Below, in pieces: positions 44,327 through 52,573 of a stretch of DNA of 64,000 nt. The DNA is taken from contig NZ_KB375270.1 of NCBI RefSeq assembly GCF_000314735.2, forward strand, positions 2,232,001-2,296,000, in the 5' to 3' direction. The stretch's first letter is position 1. Every line of letters begins with the position of its first letter. The notes under the pieces are model-generated. The model saw nothing but the letters and a program-made list of their open reading frames with translations, was not told where the DNA came from and did no database searches. Source of the stretch: Afipia felis ATCC 53690 (GTDB lineage Bacteria > Pseudomonadota > Alphaproteobacteria > Rhizobiales > Xanthobacteraceae). Made by a program: the position numbers and the translations under genes.

Positions 44327-44356
44327 GAAGGCGGGCCAGGGCATCAGCCCGCCTTC
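44327..44356 (-). terminator. Rho-independent terminator after porin gene
   Basis: GAAGGCGGGC (44327-44336) and GCCCGCCTTC (44347-44356) form a perfect 10-bp stem with a 10-nt loop. The minus strand continues with TTTTT at 44326-44322. It ends 8 bp past the porin stop and would also separate it from the small unknown gene downstream. Confidence 0.85.
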
Positions 44357-44363
44357 CACGGGC

Positions 44364-45965
44364 TTAGAAGTCGAACGTTAGGCCTGTCGTGGCAGCCTTT
44401 AGCGTTGCCCCTCCAATAACGTTATTGTTCGCGTCACGACCGCAAAGCGCATAAGCGTGGCCGCTTGGTCCCAAGCAATAATGGCCACCCTTCCCTTGCG
44501 TCAGCTCACTGGCGACAACATACCAGCTTGCCCAATTGTTAAATCGGTAGCGGGCGCCGATTGCATATTGATTGGCGGCATCGCTATAGAGATTTGCCTG
44601 GACCGAGGGCGTATCCGCGAGACCTGCAACGTTCACGCTCAGCAGCGCAGGATTTCCAGGTGTCTTAAAGGCGTGCGTGTACGAACCGCTGATTGCCCAT
44701 TTTCCAAAGTACTGTGTTGCACTTACGAAAACGTCGTCCTTCGACCGCTCGTTAAAGGGCTGTTGAGCAGGCGTGACATCGCGACGAATCCATTCATATA
44801 CGGCGTTCAACTGAAGGTCGCCGGGCCCGGTATTAAAGCGATAACCGCCACCGACCTTTGCAGCCCATTCATTGTGAATGCCTGTAGAAACGATAGAGCC
44901 ATCCGGCAAGACAATCGGCGGGGCGCCTGCATTTGCGACACCTGTATTATCGTCGCCTTGCCGATTCGTATTCTCGTGGAGCTCATAGGCCGCGATCGCG
45001 GTAAACCCACCATTCTTGTACTTCAGAGCCGCACTATAAGCGTTTCCAAACGAACCGTCGTTACAACCCCTGTCTCCCAAAGCGATCGTTGGAAAGTTGC
45101 TTCCACTGCCTCGCGTTGAAGCACCATTACACTGGCTATAATCACCGTAGGAAAAATCGCTATTGTCTTTCGCGTAGTTCTGCCCCGGCGAGAACAGCGC
45201 ACTCATCTGGAAACCATTCCAGATCGGAGATTCGTACCAGACTGAGTGATTCATGCGCCAATCGAATTCCGCACGATTGTCGCCACCAGTGTTACCCATG
45301 ATAGAATTATAGTCGCCGAGGGTGCCGGAGAACGGATCCATTGCAGAGGTCGCCAGCTTGTATGGCGTTTGGGTTTTACCCGCCTTGATTGCACCCCACG
45401 GCCCCTCCAACCCAACATAGGAATCACGACTTCCCAAAGCAGCACGTTCGTTTGGAGCCGCTGCAACGTCTATTTGAGCTTCCATCTGGGCAACCACTGC
45501 CCATCCGTCGTACCCATATGGAGAAAGATTGTGCCGTACCCTGAAGCCGAAATATGAAAGATTGCTGCCGATCGCGAGCTTCGTTCCCTGATCGTAAACG
45601 GTTGAGTTCAGCAGATCGCCCGAAAGATCAAAGTGGCCATAGAGCTGAACCGTCGTATTGTCGACGAGAGGTCCAAAAGCGCCGGCCTTCACCGGCATCC
45701 CGAATATCGTCCGCTGGGCCACAGGCCCTGGCGAAGGCGCTGGCTTGGCATGGGTGACCACGCTGCTTTCGACAATTGGCTTGCCGCTCTTGTCTCTCTG
45801 CACGACGGTCTTGTGATTGATCTTTGCCCGCAGATCTGCGTTTTCGCGTTCAAGTTTATCAAGACGCTTCATCACATCGTCGAGCGTCGCAGCATGTGTG
45901 CTCGTCTGGAATGCAATGACGCATAGTGTTGCACAAGCCGTCCCTGCCAGAAGCTGTTTCCTCAT
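44364..45965 (-). CDS. Outer-membrane porin
   Basis: A 533-residue beta-barrel protein with signal peptide MRKQLLAGTACATLCVIA followed by FQTSTHAA, then a short coiled coil (LDDVMKRLDKLERENADLRAKI) that would reach peptidoglycan. The barrel has repeated amphipathic strands such as VQLYGHFDLSGDL and WYVVASELTQGKG and ends in LTFDF with a terminal Phe, as required for BamA recognition. It matches the large porins of Rhizobiales. Solute specificity is unknown. Divergent from a small plus-strand gene across 406 bp. Confidence 0.9.
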   Translation of the reverse strand: MRKQLLAGTACATLCVIAFQTSTHAATLDDVMKRLDKLERENADLRAKINHKTVVQRDKSGKPIVESSVVTHAKPAPSPGPVAQRTIFGMPVKAGAFGPLVDNTTVQLYGHFDLSGDLLNSTVYDQGTKLAIGSNLSYFGFRVRHNLSPYGYDGWAVVAQMEAQIDVAAAPNERAALGSRDSYVGLEGPWGAIKAGKTQTPYKLATSAMDPFSGTLGDYNSIMGNTGGDNRAEFDWRMNHSVWYESPIWNGFQMSALFSPGQNYAKDNSDFSYGDYSQCNGASTRGSGSNFPTIALGDRGCNDGSFGNAYSAALKYKNGGFTAIAAYELHENTNRQGDDNTGVANAGAPPIVLPDGSIVSTGIHNEWAAKVGGGYRFNTGPGDLQLNAVYEWIRRDVTPAQQPFNERSKDDVFVSATQYFGKWAISGSYTHAFKTPGNPALLSVNVAGLADTPSVQANLYSDAANQYAIGARYRFNNWASWYVVASELTQGKGGHYCLGPSGHAYALCGRDANNNVIGGATLKAATTGLTFDF

Positions 45966-46371
45966 ATTGGTCCCCTGTCTTCCGCTTGGATTAGCGGATC
46001 GGCAGAGACGCTATGGGATGCCAAATGCCAGAGGAATAACTCGTGTAACGATACATATTAGATTGCATGAGATTGTCATGGCCGCAGCACAAATTTGTTC
46101 CCGCACCGCAGCACTGTCAAAGAAAAACTGGACGCCGCTTTATTTTTAATCTTTTCAATCGACTACAAGAAACCTACTGTGAGAAATCGAAACGATTTCC
46201 ACGTTAGTTGGTACAAACTGCGGTTTTGAGGACACAAGCACAGCTTTTAACGTGACATTACATGCCGCTAATTTTCAGCTAAGTGTGATCCACTCAGTCT
46301 CGGCGGGCTGGAAACGACTTCCGTTCGATCAACGCATCGGCATCCACGCAGGACAACGGGTGGAGAATTGA
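45966..46371. other. Intergenic region upstream of porin and small membrane gene
   Basis: About 406 bp with no gene. It is AT-rich around 46020-46200 relative to the surroundings, which fits a porin promoter. I see no clear operator or hairpin. Confidence 0.45.
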
Positions 46372-46512
46372 ATGAGTGAAAAGGACAAAGTCACTGTTTT
46401 TGGCTCAGCGCTCTTACTGATCGCCATAATTAGTTTTGGCCTATACGCCATGGATAGAGCCCGCTCCTACGGAGATGAAGGCTTGTCCGACATTTCGGCC
46501 CAAAGCAAATAA
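46372..46512 (+). CDS. Small single-span membrane protein (46 aa)
   Basis: A 46-residue frame starting MSEKDKVTVFGSALLLIAI at ATG 46372, with GTGGAG 7 nt upstream and TAA at 46510. One strong hydrophobic span (VFGSALLLIAIISFGLYAM) is followed by a charged tail (DRARSYGDEGLSD). It is clean, well-started and independent of neighbouring genes. It is too short for standard gene finding. The function is unknown. It could be a membrane-anchored accessory or a regulator of the neighbouring transporter. Confidence 0.5.
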   Translation: MSEKDKVTVFGSALLLIAIISFGLYAMDRARSYGDEGLSDISAQSK

Positions 46513-46539
46513 CGATAGGGAAGTTGCGCATCCGCCAGC

Positions 46540-47739
46540 TTATTTCGCTCTGCGCAGGTCCGGGAGAAAAGCGGTGAGAATGCCAATCGCCGGCAGGAAT
46601 GAGCACATCAAGAACACGAACGTGATGCCCTTCCAGTCCGCCAGCATTCCGAGCAGTGCCGCACCTATACCGCCGATGCCAAAGATGAACCCGAAGAACA
46701 ACCCCGACACCATCCCGACCCGACCAGGCATTAGCTCCTGTCCATAGACAACGATCGCAGGAAAAGCGGATGCAAGTACAAATCCGACCACCACGCTCAA
46801 TACGACGGTGCCCTCTATACCGACATGCGGCAGCACCAGAGAGAATGGCAACACGCCTAAGATCGAAACCCAGATCACAAGTTTTCTGCCTAGCTTGTCG
46901 CCTATAGGACCACCTGCGATCGTCCCAGCAGCAACGGCAGCGAAAAACACGAACTGAAGAATTTGCGCGGTCTTCGTCGAAACCTCAAATCTCTCCATCA
47001 GATAAAATGTGTAATAGCTCGTGAAGCTCGCTAGGTAGATGTATTTCGAGAACAGCAGCGCGATGAGAACAGCCATCGCCGTCGACACTTTCCCGGGCGA
47101 CAGTGTCGGATGCCGATCGGCTGTTTTAGCTGGCGGGCGAGTTGCGTGGCCATTGCTCTGATACCAATGACCAAGCCCAGTCAGAATAATCAGACCGGCA
47201 AGTGCCGCCAGCGCAAACCAAGCCAGGCCGCTTTGACCTCGAGGCAAAACAATGAAGGCCGCCGCCAAGGGCCCCAGTGCTGAGCCAAAGTTACCTCCAA
47301 CCTGAAACAGCGACTGCGCCAGTCCGTGCGAACCTCCTGAGGCGAGGCGTGCAATGCGTGACGACTCAGGATGGAAGATTGACGAACCCAATCCCAGCAG
47401 CGTGCCGCCGATCAATAGAGTCCCGTAGTTTGGCGCAAACGCGAGAGTGAGCAAACCTGCCATCGACACCGCCATTCCGGCAGGCAGCGAATATGGCATT
47501 GGCCGTCGGTCCGTGTAGTGCCCGATGAACGGTTGGAAGATCGATGCTGCCAGCTGATAGCAGAAGGTCAGAAAGCCGACCTGGGCAAAGGTCAGGTTAA
47601 ATCCGCCCTGAAGGATTGGATACACGGCAGGCAAAAGCGCTTGCAGCATATCATTCAGCAAGTGGCAAAAACTCGCTGCCCACAATACCGAAAAGTTGGT
47701 TTTGTTCTCTCGGACGTTGAGGGCGATAGCTTGATCGGA
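46540..47739 (-). CDS. MFS transporter, fosmidomycin-resistance (Fsr)-like
   Basis: About 399 residues from GTG 47739, which has AAGGAC 8 nt upstream; the frame continues to a GTG at 47790 with no ribosome site. Twelve membrane segments and the Fsr-like motifs SFCHLLNDMLQALLPAVYPIL, GHYTDRRPMPYSL, GLGSSIFHPESSRIARLASG and GGNFGSALGPLAAAF support this. Fsr proteins export fosmidomycin and related phosphonates; relatives also export nitroimidazoles. It is divergent from an AraC-family regulator with which it is often paired. Confidence 0.82.
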   Translation of the reverse strand, partial: SDQAIALNVRENKTNFSVLWAASFCHLLNDMLQALLPAVYPILQGGFNLTFAQVGFLTFCYQLAASIFQPFIGHYTDRRPMPYSLPAGMAVSMAGLLTLAFAPNYGTLLIGGTLLGLGSSIFHPESSRIARLASGGSHGLAQSLFQVGGNFGSALGPLAAAFIVLPRGQSGLAWFALAALAGLIILTGLGHWYQSNGHATRPPAKTADRHPTLSPGKVSTAMAVLIALLFSKYIYLASFTSYYTFYLMERFEVSTKTAQILQFVFFAAVAAGTIAGGPIGDKLGRKLVIWVSILGVLPFSLVLPHVGIEGTVVLSVVVGFVLASAFPAIVVYGQELMPGRVGMVSGLFFGFIFGIGGIGAALLGMLADWKGITFVFLMCSFLPAIGILTAFLPDLRRAK

Positions 47740-47853
47740 CACCGCGATAGTCCTTGAGCTGTGCAAATCTTGCGTTTGACTTCGCTGCACAGTAAGAAAG
47801 CCTCGAGGCCCCCACCACCAATGTTGGGCCTATTTATTACGAGAGTGGGCCAG

Positions 47854-48639
47854 ATGCAGCGATTGCATATCGATATGGTCGACCATGTCAGAAGGCCGAT
47901 CATTGCATTTGGTCGCGACTACCCCGCCGACCACATCATCGAGCCTCACAAGCATCGCCGCGGCCAACTAATTTCCGGCGCATCCGGCGTGGTTGTCCTG
48001 ACAACGCCTGAAGGCACATGGGTTATGCCCCCACAACGTGGAATGTGGATTCCGCCCGCTACGATCCATAATGTGCGCACGGTTGGCGCAGTCAGTATGC
48101 AGAGCTTGTATGTCGAACCGGGTGCGGTGCCCGGTATGCCGGAGCACTGCGAAGTGGTCGTTATCTCGCCGTTCATGCGAAGCCTCATGACCGAGGCATT
48201 GGGTCTCCCAGTTGAATACGACATCCATGGCCGGGGCGGCGCATTGATGGAGCTCATGCAGCACGAGATGCAACGGCTACCGGTACTGCCGCTATCTTTG
48301 CAGTACCCGGCCAATGGTCCGCTTGCAGAACAATGCCGCCGGTACGTCCAGCAGCCAGACGTTCATGAAACAATAGATGATTGGGCGAGTACCTTGGGAA
48401 TGAGCCGCCGTGCGTTCACTCGTTTTTTTCGGCGGGAAACCGGTCAGAGTTTCGTCGAATGGCGACAACAAGCTCTCCTCATCAGCGCATTGCCTCGATT
48501 AGCCGCAGGAGAATCCGTCACGGGCGTTGCAATGGACCTCGGCTACGAGAACCCTGCTGCTTTCAGCATCATGTTCAAGCGCGCGTTCGGTAGCTCGCCT
48601 CTTTCATATCTTGGCTTGAGGACAAGTCACGACGCCTGA
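47854..48639 (+). CDS. AraC-family regulator with N-terminal cupin (NimR/YeaM-like)
   Basis: About 261 residues from ATG 47854 (MQRLHIDMVDHVRRP). ATG 47875 and the longer start at 47761 are alternatives; none has a strong ribosome site. The N-terminal cupin includes HIIEPHKHRRGQLISGASGVVVLTTPEGTWVMPPQRGMWIP. Two C-terminal helix-turn-helices are TIDDWASTLGMSRRAFTRFFRRETGQSF and SVTGVAMDLGYENPAAFSIMFKRAFGSSPLSYL. It is divergent from the Fsr-like exporter and is presumably its regulator. Confidence 0.85.
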   Translation: MQRLHIDMVDHVRRPIIAFGRDYPADHIIEPHKHRRGQLISGASGVVVLTTPEGTWVMPPQRGMWIPPATIHNVRTVGAVSMQSLYVEPGAVPGMPEHCEVVVISPFMRSLMTEALGLPVEYDIHGRGGALMELMQHEMQRLPVLPLSLQYPANGPLAEQCRRYVQQPDVHETIDDWASTLGMSRRAFTRFFRRETGQSFVEWRQQALLISALPRLAAGESVTGVAMDLGYENPAAFSIMFKRAFGSSPLSYLGLRTSHDA

Positions 48640-48659
48640 AAATATCGAATTTTTCAGGC
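48634..48659. terminator. Hairpin overlapping the AraC gene end
   Basis: GCCTGAAAA (48634-48642) pairs with TTTTCAGGC (48651-48659) as a 9-bp stem. The second arm has a T-run. It overlaps the regulator stop codon at 48637. It lies between converging genes and could also end the panD transcript. Confidence 0.6.
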
Positions 48660-48724
48660 TACGACGTCATGTCAGCTCCGGGTCAAAAACCGTCGCTAGG
48701 TGCAGCCGCTGGCCGCAAGTAGAG

Positions 48725-49072
48725 TTAGACTCGTCGATTCTTTTCGTCAACGAGGACAACTGAAGGCTTAAATGTGCGAGCTTCATCACTATCGAAATTG
48801 GCGTAGGCAACGATAATGACCTTGTCTCCAGCCAACGCCAAACGCGCAGCAGCTCCATTAAGACCGATGACTCCCGAACCGGCAGGAGCCTCAATTACAT
48901 AAGTGGAAAATCTGGCGCCAGTATCGATATTGTAAATATCAACTCTCTCATTGACGAGGAATCCAGCAGCCTCGATTAGATTGCGGTCAATCGAAATCGA
49001 TCCCTCATAATGCAAGTCCGCCTCGGTAACCTGCGCACGGTGAATCTTGCCTTTCATCAAAGTTACTTGCAT
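48725..49072 (-). CDS. panD: Aspartate 1-decarboxylase proenzyme
   Basis: A 115-residue protein, slightly shorter than the 126 residues of E. coli PanD. The self-cleavage site EGSISID puts the pyruvoyl serine at residue 25 (after Gly24). Other marks are Lys9 in [17 protein letters not shown], the [11 protein letters not shown] region and [11 protein letters not shown]. It makes beta-alanine from aspartate for pantothenate. It stands alone here; panB/panC are not in view. Confidence 0.95.
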   Translation of the reverse strand: MQVTLMKGKIHRAQVTEADLHYEGSISIDRNLIEAAGFLVNERVDIYNIDTGARFSTYVIEAPAGSGVIGLNGAAARLALAGDKVIIVAYANFDSDEARTFKPSVVLVDEKNRRV

Positions 49073-49616
49073 TGAGCGTCTCCTCTGTAACTGTAACGTA
49101 ATTTACTAAGCTTCGCCGCAGATGCACAATGCGCTCGGCACTGTCCGGCGCTTACTGCAAACGATGCACATTTCCAAGACCAAAAAATTTAAGGCCCACG
49201 TGCAACCCGCCATAGATCAGCGCAACGGGACATTCATTACTGGCCATAAAGCTGTTGATGCGCCACGAAGGGTGCACCCCTCTGAGAAAACGCGCAGGAC
49301 CGCCCGGCTCCAAACTCATATCAAAACAGTTCCGCTGGTCGTTCCGGACCACGACGCGCTAATGGTTGAAACGAAGGTTGATCCCCGCGACATCAATAAT
49401 GTCTCCATGGGACTACGGGCCTCTTTGCGCCAAGAGCAGATATTTGCGAACCGGCGATCTTTTCCCTAAAAGCTTATCAGTTGCGGAATGGCTTCAGCCT
49501 AAGCGTAAGCAGATGGATGGTGCCGCGTGCTGCCCTATGCGCACTTGTGCATCAGTCAGGCATATGCCTTTAAAGGAAAGCGCTCGGCGAGATGAGTGTT
49601 CAATGTGAGAGCGCTC
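49073..49616. other. 544-bp spacer upstream of selC with a decayed coding fragment
   Basis: No intact gene is evident between panD and selC. The one recognisable piece is the HlyD-like fragment at 49329-49430. A short repeat AGCGCTCGG occurs at 49579 and 49610, the second copy running into the first bases of the tRNA. It might be a remnant of integration at selC, but there is no supporting integrase. Confidence 0.4.
49329..49430 (+). pseudogene. Fragment of type I secretion membrane-fusion (HlyD-like) gene
   Basis: A frame covering this stretch reads VPLVVPDHDALMVETKVDPR then DINNVSMGLRASLR. In HlyD/PrtE-type adaptors the block VP-DDALVVEAKV-P-DID-V--GQ-A is a highly conserved beta-strand region. 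Neither the long helical part before it nor the remaining barrel after it is present. The piece is therefore read as a decayed remnant. The open frame around it (49122-49469) is not a real gene. Confidence 0.5.
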
Positions 49617-49712
49617 GGAGGTGTCTGGGTTCCTGGTGGTCCTCCCGGTCTTCAAAACCGGTGAGACCGAGTATCTCGGTCTGGCAGGTTCGATTCCTGT
49701 CCGCCTCCGCCA
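49617..49712 (+). tRNA. selC: tRNA-Sec (anticodon TCA)
   Basis: A 96-nt tRNA. The acceptor end is GGAGG...CCTCCGCCA with CCA encoded. The anticodon stem CCGGT/ACCGG holds loop CTTCAAA with anticodon TCA at 49652-49654. A long variable arm with a perfect 7-bp stem (GACCGAG/CTCGGTC) and T arm GCAGG-TTCGATT-CCTGT complete the molecule. Large size, TCA anticodon and long variable arm mark it as tRNA-Sec. Position 8 of the acceptor stem seems mismatched (T against C). It precedes selB by 46 bp on the same strand. Confidence 0.93.
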
Positions 49713-49758
49713 ATCGCTGCAACCCCGCTACGGTCTACGGCCCGCGTGAGAAGCGATA

Positions 49759-51558
49759 ATGACAACACACGTCGTCGCAACGGCCGGTCACGTCGACCAC
49801 GGCAAGAGCACCTTGGTCCGTGCGCTGACCGGGATGGAGCCGGACCGCTGGGAGGAAGAACGCCGGCGCGGGCTCACCATCGATCTCGGGTTCGCCTGGA
49901 CCACTTTGCCCTCCGGCCGAGAGGTCGCCTTCGTGGACGTGCCCGGTCACGGGCGATTCATCCGCAACGCTCTCGCTGGCCTGGCGACCGTGCCGGTGGT
50001 GTGTTTCGTGGTGGCTGCTGACGAGGGATGGTCGGCACAGTCGAGCGACCATCGCGATGCTATCGCAGCACTCGGCATTCGCTACGGGCTGATCGTGGTG
50101 ACCAAAGCAGATCGCGCGCCAGATCTCGTGGCGGCAACTATCGAGCGTGCCCGCAGCGAGCTTGCGCACACCGGCTTACATGACGCGCCGGCGGTTGCCG
50201 TGTCGGCCATGCAGAACACAGGATTAGACCAACTGAAGGAGACTCTCGACGACGTCCTGGCGAAAGCGCCCGCGCCCGACGCCGACGGCCGGCTCCGGAT
50301 GTGGATCGACCGTTCGTTCAGCGTCTCAGGTGCAGGCACGGTTGTAACCGGCACCCTCGTTGCCGGTACGCTGACCAAGGATGACGGGCTTGTGGTGGTT
50401 GGCCAAGGACGGGAGCCGCGTGAGGTCGCCATCCGCGCTTTGGAATCACGGGACGCGTCTGCCGATGCCATCCGCCCCATGAACCGGGCTGCCGTCAACT
50501 TGCGCGGTGTGGCCGCGGGTGATGTCAGTCGCGGCCAGGCACTGATCGCGCCGTGCGCTTGGTTCATGTCTACAGCGATGGATGTGCGCCGCATCGGGGG
50601 CGTCGCGCTCAACGAAGTGCCCGCACAACTCACCGTGCATATCGGAACGGCAGCCGTGCCGGCGCGGCTGCGCAGCTTCGATGCCGAGCATGCCCGGGTC
50701 ACTGTTGACTGGCCGCTGCCGCTGATTGTGGGCGATCGGCTGCTGCTGCGCGATCCGGCAAGTCGCATCGTGCTTGGAGGCGTCGGTGTGCTGGACCCGG
50801 ATCCGCCGCAACTGGTGCGCCGCGGGGATGGTACGCGGCGCGGGGCGGCGCTAGCCATCATGCCACCAGAGGGTGACGTGCTAGCCAAGGTGGCCAGCCG
50901 GGGCGCCGTGGAAGTGAGCTATCTGCGCCACATCAATCTATTGGACAACGATGCCATACCACCACCCGAAGTCCGTGAGCTAAACGGCTGGTGGGTGCAC
51001 CTTCCCTCCTATGACGAGTGGCGACAGCGGCTGCGAGCCTTGGTGGAGAAGGACGACCAGCGGGACCAACTCACGCCCGGCGTCTCCCAAGGAGCTGTAC
51101 GCGAGGCCCTTGGTACATCGGCAGCGCATTTCATCGATCAACTCATCGCGGATGCCGGACTTGAGCAGCACAATGGCTACGTTCGCCTGCCGCGGGCTCG
51201 TGCCGATCTTGGCCGCGCCGAGGCCGGGGTCGCCAAGTTGGAGGCACGGCTGCTCGCCGATCCTTTTCTCGCACCATTGGCGGGTGATCTGGTTGCCCTC
51301 GGCTTGGGAGTCCGCGAATTGGCCGCAGCCGAGCGCGCCCGGCGGGTGTTCCGCCTTCAAGGAGGCGTGGTGCTGCTGCCGTCCGCGCCGGATCTCGCGA
51401 TACAAGCGCTGGCGCAACTGCCGCAACCGTTCACCACCAGTCAGGCCCGACAGGCTTTGGGCACCAGCCGCCGTGTGGCAATCCCACTGCTGGAGTATCT
51501 GGACGGGCGCGGCAGAACGCGCCGGATCGACGACGAGCATCGCGAGGTGGTGCGGTGA
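49759..51558 (+). CDS. selB: Selenocysteine-specific elongation factor SelB
   Basis: A 599-residue GTPase. The N-terminal G domain has GHVDHGKSTLVRALTG, DVPGHGRFIRNAL and VVTKAD. EF-Tu-like domains II and III follow (MWIDRSFSVSGAGTVVTGTL). The C-terminal third has winged-helix domains (FLAPLAGDLVALGLGVRELAAAERARRVFRL, PFTTSQARQALGTSRRVAIPLLEYLDGRGRTRRI). These bind the SECIS RNA. SelB brings Sec-tRNA to the ribosome at UGA codons marked by a SECIS. It lies directly after selC and converges on the formate dehydrogenase operon. Confidence 0.96.
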   Translation: MTTHVVATAGHVDHGKSTLVRALTGMEPDRWEEERRRGLTIDLGFAWTTLPSGREVAFVDVPGHGRFIRNALAGLATVPVVCFVVAADEGWSAQSSDHRDAIAALGIRYGLIVVTKADRAPDLVAATIERARSELAHTGLHDAPAVAVSAMQNTGLDQLKETLDDVLAKAPAPDADGRLRMWIDRSFSVSGAGTVVTGTLVAGTLTKDDGLVVVGQGREPREVAIRALESRDASADAIRPMNRAAVNLRGVAAGDVSRGQALIAPCAWFMSTAMDVRRIGGVALNEVPAQLTVHIGTAAVPARLRSFDAEHARVTVDWPLPLIVGDRLLLRDPASRIVLGGVGVLDPDPPQLVRRGDGTRRGAALAIMPPEGDVLAKVASRGAVEVSYLRHINLLDNDAIPPPEVRELNGWWVHLPSYDEWRQRLRALVEKDDQRDQLTPGVSQGAVREALGTSAAHFIDQLIADAGLEQHNGYVRLPRARADLGRAEAGVAKLEARLLADPFLAPLAGDLVALGLGVRELAAAERARRVFRLQGGVVLLPSAPDLAIQALAQLPQPFTTSQARQALGTSRRVAIPLLEYLDGRGRTRRIDDEHREVVR

Positions 51559-51588
51559 ACGGGGTGAGAGCATCGACTCAAAACACGA

Positions 51589-51611
51589 ATGCCCGACATA
51601 AAGCCGGGCAT
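51589..51611. terminator. Hairpin between converging selB and formate dehydrogenase operon
   Basis: ATGCCCG at 51589-51595 pairs with CGGGCAT at 51605-51611. The sequence resembles the short inverted repeats (ATGCCCGG...CCGGGCAT) common in intergenic DNA of Bradyrhizobium relatives. It is placed between two stop codons. It could be a bidirectional terminator or a REP-like repeat. Confidence 0.5.
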
Positions 51612-51646
51612 GACGCGTGGGTGATTCCGTTTAAAGCGAAAACACT

Positions 51647-52573
51647 CTAGCCGTTGCCGTCTTCTTCGCGGCTCTGGACGTGCGCCCAACCGAACCTGCC
51701 CTTGATGCACAGGTTGCCGTGACTGACAGAGTGGTCGTGGGGCGAATTCACCTTGACGATCTTGTTGTCCTGGACGTGCAGCTCCAGGTTACAGCCGACG
51801 CCGCAATACGTGCACACCGTGGTGGTCTGGGTTTGCTTCGACTCGTCCCAGGTGCCAGCGGCCCGCATGTCGTATTCGGATTTGAACGACAGCGCCCCCG
51901 TCGGGCAGACCTCAACGCAGTTGCCGCAGAAGACGCACGCGGATTCAGGCAACTCCACGGCGAATTCCGTGGAGATCTGGGCATCGAACCCGCGTCCCGC
52001 GATCTGGATCGCGAAGCTGTTCTGCCACTGGGGTCCGCAAGCATCCACGCACTTGTAGCAGAGAATGCACTTGTCATACTCGCGCACGTAGAGGTCGTTA
52101 TCGACCTTGTCCGGCTGGGCCATCGTGGCCGCGAGGCTACCGTTCCCGGCGTGATGCTCACCCGGCTCATGGACATCGCGCGTGAGGCTCTTGCCAGCCC
52201 TTGGACCGTAACGATCCGAGTCGACGTTGTAGCGTTCCTTCCACTCGGGAATATGCGGCGTGGTGGACAGGTCGACCGAGGAATCGAGCAGCTCCAGCAC
52301 GAGGCGGCGGCTGTGCCGTACCCGGTCGGTGTCGGTGAAAACCTCCATACCCGCCTGAACCTTGCGGGAGCAAGAAGGCACAAGCACACGCGAACCCTTG
52401 AGCTCGACCATGCAAACACGGCAGGCGTTCTTGGGCGTGAGCGTATCGCCGTAGCAAAGTGTCGGCGTGTCCTTCCCCGCCGCGTTACAGGCCGTCAGGA
52501 TGGTGCTACCTTCCGGGACGCTGACTTCCTTGCCGTCGATGGTGATCGTGATTTGCTGGATGGGTGCGTTCAT
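51647..52573 (-). CDS. Formate dehydrogenase iron-sulfur subunit, N-terminal half of a split alpha subunit
   Basis: A 308-residue protein from ATG 52573, which overlaps the preceding stop (ATGA). It has a [2Fe-2S] domain (Cys40, 51, 54, 68), two [4Fe-4S] ferredoxin motifs (Cys169/172/175/179 and Cys213/216/219/223) and the N-terminal Mo/W-bis-MGD iron-sulfur motif CTYCGVGC...GNLCIKGRFGW (Cys254, 257, 261, 289). Those four pieces are the first quarter of FdsA/FDH1A-type alpha subunits. The chain stops right after that motif. The NuoG-like His-Cys3 cluster site is absent: there is no Cys between 68 and 169. It must pair with the Sec subunit, whose chain starts where this one ends. Confidence 0.9.
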   Translation of the reverse strand: MNAPIQQITITIDGKEVSVPEGSTILTACNAAGKDTPTLCYGDTLTPKNACRVCMVELKGSRVLVPSCSRKVQAGMEVFTDTDRVRHSRRLVLELLDSSVDLSTTPHIPEWKERYNVDSDRYGPRAGKSLTRDVHEPGEHHAGNGSLAATMAQPDKVDNDLYVREYDKCILCYKCVDACGPQWQNSFAIQIAGRGFDAQISTEFAVELPESACVFCGNCVEVCPTGALSFKSEYDMRAAGTWDESKQTQTTTVCTYCGVGCNLELHVQDNKIVKVNSPHDHSVSHGNLCIKGRFGWAHVQSREEDGNG

